The notes beneath the pieces were generated by a model, which did not search any database, had not been told where the DNA came from, and was given only the letters and a program-made list of their open reading frames with translations. The position numbers and the translations under genes are program-made. Positions 28,104 to 36,436 of a stretch of 64,000 bases of DNA are shown one piece after another (the first letter of the stretch is position 1; each line of letters begins with the position of its first letter). Location of the stretch: the NCBI RefSeq assembly GCF_037892605.1, contig NZ_JBBKTU010000001.1, positions 1,798,001-1,862,000 on the forward strand, given 5' to 3'. Source of the DNA: Lacibacter sp. H407. GTDB taxonomy: Bacteria > Bacteroidota > Bacteroidia > Chitinophagales > Chitinophagaceae.

Positions 28104-28850
28104 ATGGCAGTCTCTAAATCAACCGAAAAAATCACAAACATTATCGTATCCGCTGGTGCCGCCGTTGTAATCTTCGGAGCGTGGGCCAAAATTCTCCACC
28201 TTTCTTTTGCTGACATGATGCTTACTGTAGGTCTGTTGACCGAAGCAGGTATCTTCTTAGTATATGCTTACCTGGCGTCGCAAGGATATGGTATGCACGA
28301 GGAACATAAAGCTGCAGCTCCCGCAGGAACACCTGCGTTAGCTTCTCTAGATAAAATGATGAATGAAGCGAACATTACTCCAACCAGTCTCAAAAGCCTG
28401 GGCGATAATTTCCAGAAACTGAACAACACAGTTGGTGGAATTAAAGATGTAAGTGATGTAGTTGCATCAACCGGTGAATTAAGTGCAAAATCAAAAGAAG
28501 CAGCACAAGTGTTGGGCGGCATGAAAGATGCTTACCAACAGGCTGCTGCAACTGTAACTTCTTTCAACCTCGCTGCAGAAGGTACAAAAGCATACCATGA
28601 GCAAGTACAGGTAATGACCAAGAACCTTGGTTCTTTAAATACGATCTACGAATTGGAATTACAGGATACCAATAATCACCTGAAAGCAATGAACAAATTC
28701 TACGGTAACCTCACACAGGCATCTGATGCTATGTTGGGTAGTGTAGATGATGCAAAACGTGCACAGGAGCAAATTGCTGCGCTTGCCAAAAATCTCGGCA
28801 CATTGAACAATGTGTATGGTAATATGATCAACGCAATGCAAGGAAGATAA
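28104..28850 (+). CDS. gldL: GldL, type IX secretion motor protein
   Basis: Inner membrane stator-like protein that with GldM uses the proton motive force to drive type IX secretion and gliding. Two transmembrane helices lie at about residues 12-31 and 36-58. E47, within the second helix (LLTEAGIFLVYAYL), is in the position of the glutamate needed for proton flow in the Flavobacterium homologue. The rest is a cytoplasmic, mostly alpha-helical tail with repeated L-N-x-V/I-Y segments. The gene lies between gldK and gldM. Confidence 0.96.
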   Translation: MAVSKSTEKITNIIVSAGAAVVIFGAWAKILHLSFADMMLTVGLLTEAGIFLVYAYLASQGYGMHEEHKAAAPAGTPALASLDKMMNEANITPTSLKSLGDNFQKLNNTVGGIKDVSDVVASTGELSAKSKEAAQVLGGMKDAYQQAAATVTSFNLAAEGTKAYHEQVQVMTKNLGSLNTIYELELQDTNNHLKAMNKFYGNLTQASDAMLGSVDDAKRAQEQIAALAKNLGTLNNVYGNMINAMQGR

Positions 28851-28903
28851 ACAACAGACGAATCAAAACTAATTACCTGATTTAAAACCAAAATCCGAGA
28901 ATC

Positions 28904-30427
28904 ATGGCACTACCTAAAGAGCCCCGGCAGAAGATGATCAACCTCATGTACCTCGTGTTAACAGCACTGTTAGCATTGAACGTATCTGCAGAGATCATTA
29001 ACGCCTTCAAAGTAGTTGACAATAGTCTTACCACTACCAATACAGTCGTAAACCGTTCTACAGAAACGATCATGGAATCGTTCAAAATTAAGCTCGCTGC
29101 ACCTGAATCAAGAGTAAAAGCCGAGATATGGATGCCAAAGGCTGAAACGGCTGTTCGTCTTACAAAAGAGGTAACTGATTATATTGAGCAACTGAAACTT
29201 AAAATTAAAGTTGAGGGAGGTTACGACCCAAAAGATCCGAACTCAACATTTAAAGAAGATAATGTTGACATTGCTACCCGCATCATGGATAAGCAAGGCG
29301 AAGGTGAAAAACTTCGTAAAAAACTGGAAGAATACAGAACAAAGATGTTGGCGATTGATCCGGCAATCGGAAAGTTGTTTGAAAAGAACCTGCCGATCAA
29401 CACCGAGATACCTAAGTCAACTACCCGCAAAATGGGTAAAGTAACGTGGGCTTCTGCATACTTCCACATGACTCCAACTGTTGCGGCATTAACCATGCTG
29501 AGCAAATTCCAGAACGATGTGAAGACAACCGAAAGCCGTTTGGTAAATGAGTTTCATAATCAAGTTGGTCAGGTTGTTGTTCGTTTCGATGCCTTTGAAC
29601 CAATTGTAGGTGCTAACACTACTTACCTGTTTCCAGGACAGGAAATGGAAATCACAGCCGGTTTAGGTGCATTCAGTAAAAGCAAGCTCCCTACTGTTTC
29701 AATTGCGGGTTCGCCTGTTGAACTGAACGAGAAGGGAATGGCTGTAAGGAAATTTAAAGTTGGAAGTACAAGTGGTTCTGTAAAAGTAGTTGTAAACTAT
29801 ACAGATCAGGATGGTAACCCTCAATCAAAAGAAACAAATCTTAATTATACTGTAGGTACTGCAACCGGCGCTTTTGTGAGTGCTGAAAAAGTGAAAGTAT
29901 TGTATATCGGTTTAGATAATGAGCTCGCTGTGAGTGGTGGAAGCGTGGGTGACGAAAAAGTAACTGTCAGCATCAATAATGGTTCGCTTAGCAAAATCGG
30001 CCCGGGTCGATATATTGCAAAACCAAATACACCTGGTAAAGCAATCGTTACTGTTAATTCCGATGGTAAACCAAGCAGCTTTGAATTCAGGGTAAAAACA
30101 GTTCCGGATCCGGTTGCAATGGTTGGTGCAAGTAAAGGTGGCCGTATTCAATCAAACATTTTCAAGGCACAACGAGGCATCAGAGCCGATTTGGAGAACT
30201 TTGTATTTGAAGGCGTACAATTTACAGTTACAGGGTTTGTGATCTACTTAACCGGTGCAGGTTTTCCTGATCCTCAGTTCCGTCAGGTAAATGGTAACTC
30301 ATTTGATGCAGTTCAGGACTTGATCAATAAGGCAAAGCCAGGTACGACCATTACGCTTGATGAAATTCAGGTATCTGGTCCGGGTGGTCGCAGAAAAATT
30401 CCTGGTCCGTTTTTCAATCTTTATTAA
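28904..30427 (+). CDS. gldM: GldM, type IX secretion motor shaft
   Basis: A 507-aa inner membrane protein with one N-terminal helix (about residues 12-32, INLMYLVLTALLALNVSAE) and a long periplasmic part with a helical domain (to about residue 215) and beta-rich repeats (from about residue 220), which spans the periplasm to the GldK/GldN ring. The basic N-terminus MALPKEPRQK is typical of the family. The next gene's best start lies 54 bases after the stop. Confidence 0.96.
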   Translation: MALPKEPRQKMINLMYLVLTALLALNVSAEIINAFKVVDNSLTTTNTVVNRSTETIMESFKIKLAAPESRVKAEIWMPKAETAVRLTKEVTDYIEQLKLKIKVEGGYDPKDPNSTFKEDNVDIATRIMDKQGEGEKLRKKLEEYRTKMLAIDPAIGKLFEKNLPINTEIPKSTTRKMGKVTWASAYFHMTPTVAALTMLSKFQNDVKTTESRLVNEFHNQVGQVVVRFDAFEPIVGANTTYLFPGQEMEITAGLGAFSKSKLPTVSIAGSPVELNEKGMAVRKFKVGSTSGSVKVVVNYTDQDGNPQSKETNLNYTVGTATGAFVSAEKVKVLYIGLDNELAVSGGSVGDEKVTVSINNGSLSKIGPGRYIAKPNTPGKAIVTVNSDGKPSSFEFRVKTVPDPVAMVGASKGGRIQSNIFKAQRGIRADLENFVFEGVQFTVTGFVIYLTGAGFPDPQFRQVNGNSFDAVQDLINKAKPGTTITLDEIQVSGPGGRRKIPGPFFNLY

Positions 30428-30481
30428 GACTTGTATATTATTTCGATAAAATCTGCGTTTAAACAGTATAAAACCGGTAAA

Positions 30482-31555
30482 ATGAAAATGAAAAACCTTG
30501 GCGTTGGTCTATTGGTTGCATCCCTGATGGTTTCGGGTGTTGTTTCTGCTCAACAGCGGAAGAAAACAACACGTAAAACTACACCGCCGAAGCAACAAAC
30601 ATCCGGCTATGGCTCATCGGGTTATGGTACACCACCAACTCAGCAACAACCACAGCAGAATTCTGCGTATGGTAATAATAACCAGCAGCAACAAACAAAT
30701 CAGCCTTTAGTAAATATTCCAATTGTAGTTGTTCAATCTACCGGTAATTCAGCAATGGATACGATTATACCTTCCTTGCGTAATGATGCATCCATTGAGC
30801 GTAATCTTATAAAAGATCGTCAACCGTTGGCATATGAACATATCCGTGAGGATGATGCGGTATACCGCCAGCGTGTATGGAGAGAGTTAGATACTCGTGA
30901 AAAAATGAATCTGCCTTTCCGCTATGCTGCGGACGAGGATAATGGCAACCAACGTTTCATTTCAATTATTTTGAAAGCAATACGTGACAGGGAAGTTACT
31001 GCGTTTGATGCATCTCTTGATGATCGATTCACTACTCCGCTTACTCCTGATAAAGTAATGCAATCTTTTTCAGGTGGCGTTGATACAGTGCCAGTATATG
31101 ACATGCAGGGAAATATTGAAAAATACGAAGTACGTACTCGTGAATTTGATCCGGATAGCATTTACCAGTTCCGTATAAAAGAAGAGTGGGTATTTGATAA
31201 AGAATCATCACGCATGTTTGTGCGGATCTTAGGAATTTGCCCAATCAAACCTCAGTATACTTCGTCAGGTGTATTTGTGGGAATGATTCCATTGTTCTGG
31301 ATTTATTATCCTGATGCCCGCAGCGTTCTTTCACGTTACGAAGCATTCAATGGCAAAAACTTTGGTGCACGTATGACATGGGAAGAATTGTTTGAAAACC
31401 GCATGTTCAGCAGCTATATTACCAAAACAACTATGGATAATCCGTATGATCGTCGTTTGAAAGATTATATCAAAGATCCGATCCTTCGCTTATTAGAAGG
31501 GGAGAATATCAAAGACAAAATTTTCAATTACGAGCAGGATCTATGGTCGTACTAA
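30482..31555 (+). CDS. gldN: GldN, type IX secretion ring protein
   Basis: Periplasmic partner of GldK in the ring that takes cargo to the outer membrane channel. The start at 30482 (MKMKNLGVGLLVASL) gives a clean signal peptide ending near VVSAQQ; an open TTG extension upstream is less likely. A Q/G/Y-rich low-complexity region (about residues 25-75) precedes the conserved domain with IREDDAVYRQRVWRELDTREKMN and a C-terminal RLKDYIKDPILRLLEGENIKD. Last gene of the operon; a strong terminator follows after 18 bases. Confidence 0.95.
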   Translation: MKMKNLGVGLLVASLMVSGVVSAQQRKKTTRKTTPPKQQTSGYGSSGYGTPPTQQQPQQNSAYGNNNQQQQTNQPLVNIPIVVVQSTGNSAMDTIIPSLRNDASIERNLIKDRQPLAYEHIREDDAVYRQRVWRELDTREKMNLPFRYAADEDNGNQRFISIILKAIRDREVTAFDASLDDRFTTPLTPDKVMQSFSGGVDTVPVYDMQGNIEKYEVRTREFDPDSIYQFRIKEEWVFDKESSRMFVRILGICPIKPQYTSSGVFVGMIPLFWIYYPDARSVLSRYEAFNGKNFGARMTWEELFENRMFSSYITKTTMDNPYDRRLKDYIKDPILRLLEGENIKDKIFNYEQDLWSY

Positions 31556-31573
31556 GGTAAAAATATATTGTAT

Positions 31574-31604
31574 AAAAAAACCGCCCCGTCAGGGCGGTTT
31601 TTTT
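31574..31604 (+). terminator. Terminator of gldKLMN
   Basis: A6/T6-flanked hairpin: CCGCCC (31581-31586), a five-base loop, GGGCGG (31592-31597), then seven T. The A-run makes it usable from both strands. Confidence 0.9.
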
Positions 31605-31697
31605 ATTGCCTGTTGATAATATTATAATTGAATTACAAGTGATTACGATAGAGAAATTTGAAAATTGCAACAGAAAAAATACGCAACTTTTTTTTAA

Positions 31698-31717
31698 AAT
31701 ACCCGTATTAGGGTATT
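31698..31717. promoter_or_regulatory. Inverted repeat AATACCC-N6-GGGTATT (possible operator)
   Basis: A perfect 7-bp inverted repeat with a six-base GTATTA spacer. Its right arm overlaps the putative -33 TTG at 31716-31718, as expected for a repressor site. Confidence 0.4.
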
Positions 31718-31745
31718 GCTTTTATAGGAAGTGTTTGTATCTTCG
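31716..31745 (+). promoter_or_regulatory. Bacteroidota-type promoter before a non-coding transcript
   Basis: TTG at 31716-31718, 19-base spacer, then TATCTTCG at 31738-31745, one mismatch from TAnnTTTG. No protein gene follows on this strand; a hairpin with a T8 run begins about 35 bases further on. Confidence 0.42.
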
Positions 31746-31749
31746 TTTC

Positions 31750-31812
31750 GGTTTTTCATAGGATATTGGATTTTAAAGACGGGGCTGGATTTCTATCCTG
31801 GCCCCATTTTTT
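31750..31812 (+). ncRNA. Candidate small RNA, about 60 nt, ending in a terminator
   Basis: Between gldN and convergent uvrC there is a promoter-like pair, a short stretch without an open frame, and a hairpin GGGGC/GCCCC plus GGAT/ATCC (31781-31805) followed by ATTTTTTTT. This is the layout of an independent small RNA. An alternative is that the hairpin only terminates uvrC from the opposite strand, but the T8 run lies on the plus-strand 3' side, which favours plus-strand use. No known RNA family is recognised. Confidence 0.35.
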
Positions 31813-31818
31813 TTGCTC

Positions 31819-33630
31819 TCACTCTTCATTCTTCTCCAATGCCTGTTTGATCAACTTCGCCCTGCTTTCTCCAATTACATTTGCAATCGCTTCTGCAGAA
31901 GCATTGCTGATATTATTGATCGATTTAAACTCTTTCATCAACACATCAATGGTTTCTTTACCGATGCCTTTAATGTCATCCAATTGCGTTTTAAATGCAC
32001 CCTTGCTTCTTTTTTGCCGGTGGAATGTAATACCAAAGCGATGTACTTCATCCCGTATTGTACGTATCAGGCGTAATGATTCACCATTGTAATCCAGCTT
32101 CAACGATTCATTATCTCCCGGAAAAAATAATTCTTCTACATTCTTCGCAAGCCCAACAACTGTCATTTGTTTATGCAGCTTTAATTCACGAATGCTTTCC
32201 ATAGCAGAAGATAATTGACCTTTACCGCCATCAATAATTACCAATTGAGGCAATGGAGCTTGTTCTTCAAGTAATCGTTTATAACGTCGCATTACCACTT
32301 CCTTCATCGATGCAAAATCGTTGATTCCGGTTACTGTTTTGATATTGAATTTTCTGTAATCATTTTTGCTGGGCTCGCCGTTTTTGAAACAAACCATGGC
32401 AGCCACCGGGTAGGCTCCCTGGAAATTGGAGTTATCAAAGCATTCAATATGCGTTGGTAATTGTTGCAGATGAAGATCTTGTTGCAACTGTTCAATGATC
32501 TTGATGCTGTTTTCTTTTCGTTTATCAGTAAGCTGCAATGCTTTCTTTCGTTTGTATTCTTCAAAAAAGATCGCTACGTTTTTTTGCGATAGCTCCAGCA
32601 ATTTTTTCTTTTCACCAGATTTCGGAACAGTTATTTTTAACTGTTCATCTAATAGTTCCAATTCAACAGGCACGATCAATTCAGGTGAAAGACTTTCAAA
32701 ACGGTTGCGGATATAACTCACTGCAAATTCAAGAATTTCTTTTTCTGTTTCACCTAAATGACTTTCGAGTTGCAGATTTTCTGTTTGAATAATACTTCCG
32801 TTTTGCACCATCATATAGTTGAGGAATGCTTTTTCTTCCTGTATAATGATGGAGATAACATCTGCATCTCCTAAGCGTGGGTTTACTACCGTAGAAGTAG
32901 CACGATAGTTTTCGAGATGTTCAATTTTTTTACGATTGATCTCGGCCCGCTCAAAATTCATCTCCTTTGCAAATTGCTTCATCTCTTCTTTCAAATGACG
33001 GATCACCGGCGAAAGATTTCCCTTTAGAATATTTTTGACTTGCTCCAGATCGTTCTGATAATCTTCCAGCGATTGCAATCCTTCGCAGGGTCCCTTACAA
33101 TTTCCCAAATGATATTCAAGACATACTTTGAACTTTCCTTTTTTAATATTGCTTTCGCTGAGGTTTAGTTTGCAATTTCGGATGGGAATGTGCTGTCTGA
33201 TGAAATCGATCAGATCTCTCACTTTTGCAACGGATGTAAACGGGCCAAGATAGGTTGAGCCATCTTGTATTTTTCTTCGTGTTAGAAAAACTCTTGGGAA
33301 TGGTTCTTTTTTGATAACGATAAAGGGATAGCTTTTATCATCTTTCAGATCAATATTAAATACAGGCTGAAATTGTTTGATCAATGAATTCTCGAGGAAA
33401 AAAGCATCCTGTTCTGAATTCACTACTGTAAACTCAATGCTGTTGATGCGCCGTACCAGTTCCTGTGTTTTGTATGATTGCAGCGTTTTCGTGAAATAAG
33501 AAGAAACACGCTTACGTAAATGTTTGGCTTTACCTACATACAATAGTTTCTTGTCAGCATCATAATATTTATAAATGCCGGGCTGTGTAGGTATGCCGGG
33601 TAATACTTTTTTTAATTCAACGTCGGTCAT
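31819..33630 (-). CDS. uvrC: UvrABC excinuclease subunit C
   Basis: Makes the 3' and 5' incisions of nucleotide excision repair after UvrB loads at damage. The 603-aa protein has an N-terminal GIY-YIG nuclease (GIYKYYDADKKLLYVGKAKHL), a cysteine cluster with CLEYHLGNCKGPCEG (about residues 160-180), a UVR helix pair, the RNase H-like endonuclease domain (HIECFDNSNFQG, PQLVIIDGGKGQL, DEVHRFGITFHR) and a C-terminal helix-hairpin-helix (LDDIKGIGKETIDVL). Only two bases separate it from the upstream lipoprotein gene, so they share a transcript. Confidence 0.97.
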   Translation of the reverse strand: MTDVELKKVLPGIPTQPGIYKYYDADKKLLYVGKAKHLRKRVSSYFTKTLQSYKTQELVRRINSIEFTVVNSEQDAFFLENSLIKQFQPVFNIDLKDDKSYPFIVIKKEPFPRVFLTRRKIQDGSTYLGPFTSVAKVRDLIDFIRQHIPIRNCKLNLSESNIKKGKFKVCLEYHLGNCKGPCEGLQSLEDYQNDLEQVKNILKGNLSPVIRHLKEEMKQFAKEMNFERAEINRKKIEHLENYRATSTVVNPRLGDADVISIIIQEEKAFLNYMMVQNGSIIQTENLQLESHLGETEKEILEFAVSYIRNRFESLSPELIVPVELELLDEQLKITVPKSGEKKKLLELSQKNVAIFFEEYKRKKALQLTDKRKENSIKIIEQLQQDLHLQQLPTHIECFDNSNFQGAYPVAAMVCFKNGEPSKNDYRKFNIKTVTGINDFASMKEVVMRRYKRLLEEQAPLPQLVIIDGGKGQLSSAMESIRELKLHKQMTVVGLAKNVEELFFPGDNESLKLDYNGESLRLIRTIRDEVHRFGITFHRQKRSKGAFKTQLDDIKGIGKETIDVLMKEFKSINNISNASAEAIANVIGESRAKLIKQALEKNEE

Positions 33631-33632
33631 CG

Positions 33633-34202
33633 TTAATAATCTTCTCGTTCATCCCAAATCACTTTCTCGGTAATCACTTTTTCCGGCTGATCTTTTTTAG
33701 CGGTGGAAGTAATGAGTACAAAACTTTTATTGTGTTTCCAAAGTAATTGTTGTGTAACTGATGAATCGCCTTTTTGTTCATGACGGATCAGGTATAATTG
33801 ACTGATCCGTTCTTTTTCAGGGTTCACATAAATATCAACTCTGGACACAGGCGATTTTTCGTTCACTGCATCATAAGTAATGGTAACTGTTTCAATGGTG
33901 GCATCAGCAAAAGATATCTCTTTGAAGTTCTCTTCAAAATTTTTCTTCTCCAGTTCTTTTACAAGAAAGGGCTGTACAATTGCTTTCACCTGCTCTTTGC
34001 TGATAAATTGGGAGTCGGTATAAATGCTGTCTTGCTGTACTACTTTTAAAAAAGCAAAAGGGACCGTATCAATATATTTCAGTTGCCCCTTCATGTAGGA
34101 GCTTACATCAATATAATTCTTTGGTTCCTGTTTCTTGTTTTTACAGCTGGAGAATGTAAATAAAACTGCCAGAAATGCAGCAGCGAACATAATACGTATC
34201 AT
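33633..34202 (-). CDS. Hypothetical lipoprotein upstream of uvrC
   Basis: A 189-aa protein of unknown function. The signal peptide ends in lipobox FSSC (cysteine 20), followed by a K/Q/E-rich mature N-terminus and an alpha/beta domain of about 150 residues without recognised motifs. It is co-directional with uvrC, two bases upstream of its start, so co-transcription is nearly certain, although an envelope lipoprotein has no obvious link to DNA repair. Confidence 0.75.
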   Translation of the reverse strand: MIRIMFAAAFLAVLFTFSSCKNKKQEPKNYIDVSSYMKGQLKYIDTVPFAFLKVVQQDSIYTDSQFISKEQVKAIVQPFLVKELEKKNFEENFKEISFADATIETVTITYDAVNEKSPVSRVDIYVNPEKERISQLYLIRHEQKGDSSVTQQLLWKHNKSFVLITSTAKKDQPEKVITEKVIWDEREDY

Positions 34203-34238
34203 GCCGTAAAAATATCGAAAACTATAATGGGAATGTGC

Positions 34239-34254
34239 GCCGAAAATGTTCGGC
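34239..34254 (-). terminator. Weak hairpin after the ECF-partner gene
   Basis: GCCGAA-AATG-TTCGGC, a 6-bp stem with a four-base loop, just downstream of the stop of the minus-strand gene at 34261. No U-run follows directly, so termination is uncertain. Confidence 0.3.
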
Positions 34255-34260
34255 AGAAAA

Positions 34261-35655
34261 TCACCTTAGGGTTTTAACAATGCCAATACGGAATCCATAA
34301 TCAACTAAATGTTCTTTGATGGGATAATCGCCTCTTACATTTGAGAAAAGCTGATAACGCAACTGAGGACCAGCCTGGAATTGCACATTGTTGATATCCC
34401 ACCGAAGAAATGTTTCAAGGGCTGTATTCAGATTTAAGTTGCTTAACAGATCGGGTGCTTTGATATATTTCTTTAAATCGTTTGTAAGCAGGTAGCCGGA
34501 AGCTGCGATCAGGTAAGTTGGCTGAACATTCGCTGCCATATGCCACTGCAATTTCTGCCTGCCTGTTAATTTTAATTCCAGACCAACAGGTATTGAAACC
34601 TGGTATGTTTCGTTCGCCACTTCAGTCATTAGATAACGGTTGCCATCTGTATTCAATGAACTCACACGCTGAATGGTGGAAGAATAATTAAGCACAACAG
34701 TTGCTAACTGCGGCGCTGCTCTGAAAACTTCCACGTTATGACGGGTATAATTAAACTGCAAACCGGTTCTGAACTTCACATTTTTTGAAACAGGGAACAA
34801 AACAGATGCTCCGGCCTCCAGCCCTATTAAAGGACGATGCCTTACTACATTTTCAGGGGTTTGTTGAGGAAAGTTGCCGAATGTAAATTTATTGTCGCTG
34901 TATAAAACACGGTAACTCGCCGAAGGTGTAATATGGAACTGCAATAGTTTTTTATCTTTTCTGCTGCTGATCATCGGGACATTCACTTCATAATTCAATT
35001 CAGCATCGGTGAGCATTGTTTCAGGCACTAAATCTGTTGTAGCAATTGTTTCTGAAGCAACAAGAGGCTCGATTTCGCCTGGTGCTTTGATCCTTACTTC
35101 AGGCTTGATCGATGGAGCTTCAATATGTATAGTAGCTTTTTGTAATGATTGCTCTGTTGGGTTGGTTGTAACAACTGTTTCCTCAGGTAACACTGCAGGA
35201 CTTACTTCTTTCGATGAAACTTGTGAGGTCTCTTGTGTATTATTTTGTGAAGCAATTTCTTCAGCTACTGCTGTTGTATTGAACACAACCGGCTGCTCAG
35301 ATTTTTCGATTGCCGGAACAGTAGTTGTTATCGGAATTATTTTAGCCGGTGTTCTTTGTACAGATATACTAACCGATGCTGTGCTTACAGCCGGATTTTG
35401 TTCAGAAACTGAGGCTATAAAAGAGGTGAAATCGGATTGTTTGTTTGTTGTTTGATCGTTGGAAAGAGAAACAGAGATACCAATAAGAAGCAATGCACTT
35501 AAACCAATGGACTTGAAATTGATGATGCGGTTTTGATGACGGATGCGTTTTTGAATATTTTCCCACGACTGTTGGGATGGGTACATTTTATACTCATCTG
35601 CCTTTTCCTTCAGCATTCCTTCAAAAGATTCGTCCTTGTACATGTAGCGCTCCAT
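34261..35655 (-). CDS. Predicted inner-membrane-anchored protein with C-terminal beta-barrel-like domain
   Basis: A 464-aa protein encoded directly after an ECF sigma factor and so probably its regulator or output. Residues 1-47 are charged and helical (ESFEGMLKEKADEYKMYPSQQSWENIQKRI), as in Bacteroidota anti-sigma-like proteins. About 48-64 form one transmembrane helix (IGLSALLLIGISVSL). Residues about 70-225 are a T/S/P/V/E-rich unstructured linker. About 235-464 are beta-rich with alternating patterns (FHITPSASYRVLY, LIGLEAGASVLF, FRTGLQFNYTRHNV) like a PorT/OmpA-type barrel, ending GFRIGIVKTLR. No signal peptide precedes the helix. Function is not known. Confidence 0.72.
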   Translation of the reverse strand: MERYMYKDESFEGMLKEKADEYKMYPSQQSWENIQKRIRHQNRIINFKSIGLSALLLIGISVSLSNDQTTNKQSDFTSFIASVSEQNPAVSTASVSISVQRTPAKIIPITTTVPAIEKSEQPVVFNTTAVAEEIASQNNTQETSQVSSKEVSPAVLPEETVVTTNPTEQSLQKATIHIEAPSIKPEVRIKAPGEIEPLVASETIATTDLVPETMLTDAELNYEVNVPMISSRKDKKLLQFHITPSASYRVLYSDNKFTFGNFPQQTPENVVRHRPLIGLEAGASVLFPVSKNVKFRTGLQFNYTRHNVEVFRAAPQLATVVLNYSSTIQRVSSLNTDGNRYLMTEVANETYQVSIPVGLELKLTGRQKLQWHMAANVQPTYLIAASGYLLTNDLKKYIKAPDLLSNLNLNTALETFLRWDINNVQFQAGPQLRYQLFSNVRGDYPIKEHLVDYGFRIGIVKTLR

Positions 35656-35688
35656 AATCAGTTTTGGTTTGGTAGTAGTACGGATAAT

Positions 35689-36273
35689 TTAAAACCGAGC
35701 ATGGGCTGCTGCCACCCATTCACCTTGTTTCTGCGGCCGGAAAATGATTTTTTTCTGAATCAAGATCTGCTCCAGCATGGCTTTGGCTCTTGTGTATTGC
35801 GATCGGCTGGTACTTTCTTCAATATCCAGCATACCGGCAATTTCCCGATGTGTGTACCCGTCTATTGCAAACAGGTTTAACACCGTTCGGTAGCCAATGG
35901 GCAGCATTCTGATACATTCAACTACCTGCTTGGCCTGGATGATCGAAGGCACACTATCTTCCCTTACATGTAAGGTGTGGGCTTGTGCAATGTCAACACT
36001 GTCATTAAACTTCTTGTGTTTCTTTAAGTGATTAATGCAGGTGTGCACGATAATCCGCCTGATCCAACCTTCAAAAGAGCCTTTACTTTGAAACTGATGA
36101 ATTTGAGTGAATACCCTGATAAAACCTTCTTGCAACATATCTTCCGCATCTTCCCGGTTGCGGGCAAAACGGTAACAAACGGATAACATTTTAGGACTGT
36201 ACTTACTATACAATTCCTGCTGTGCAGCCGGTTGATTTTTAAGACATCCTTGTAAGATTGCTTCCTCAGACAT
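35689..36273 (-). CDS. ECF-type RNA polymerase sigma factor
   Basis: A 194-aa sigma-70 family protein of extracytoplasmic-function type. Region 2 is seen as YSKYSPKMLSVCYRFARNREDAEDMLQEGFIRVF with the core-binding and -10 recognition helices; region 4 as RMLPIGYRTVLNLFAIDGYTHREIAGMLDIEESTSRSQYTRAK, a helix-turn-helix. It directs transcription of an unknown regulon. The anti-sigma-like gene starts 33 bases downstream. The short C-terminal tail (PQKQGEWVAAAHARF) is not part of the fold. Confidence 0.93.
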   Translation of the reverse strand: MSEEAILQGCLKNQPAAQQELYSKYSPKMLSVCYRFARNREDAEDMLQEGFIRVFTQIHQFQSKGSFEGWIRRIIVHTCINHLKKHKKFNDSVDIAQAHTLHVREDSVPSIIQAKQVVECIRMLPIGYRTVLNLFAIDGYTHREIAGMLDIEESTSRSQYTRAKAMLEQILIQKKIIFRPQKQGEWVAAAHARF

Positions 36274-36406
36274 TCACAGATGGGTTTGCAACCCTCAAGT
36301 TAGACAAATTCTTTGAAACTACTGCTGCTTTAGTGTCAAAATAAAGCAAGGAAATCAAGGTCTGTCAATCGTTTGAAGTCCATTTTCAGAAACTAGTTCA
36401 ACGTTT

Positions 36407-36436
36407 AAAAAAGGCAGGATCAATCCTGCCTTTTTT
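36407..36436. terminator. Bidirectional terminator that contains the PepSY stop codon
   Basis: A6-GGCAGGAT, a two-base CA loop, ATCCTGCC-T6: a near-perfect palindrome usable in both directions. Read on the minus strand, the last sense codons and the TGA stop (36420-36422) of the PepSY gene lie inside the hairpin. Confidence 0.85.

Noticed and set aside
35009-35455. 148-codon plus-strand hydrophobic frame opposite the ECF partner gene
   Set aside because: It mirrors the T/S/P-rich linker; the apparent hydrophobicity results from antisense reading of that low-complexity segment.
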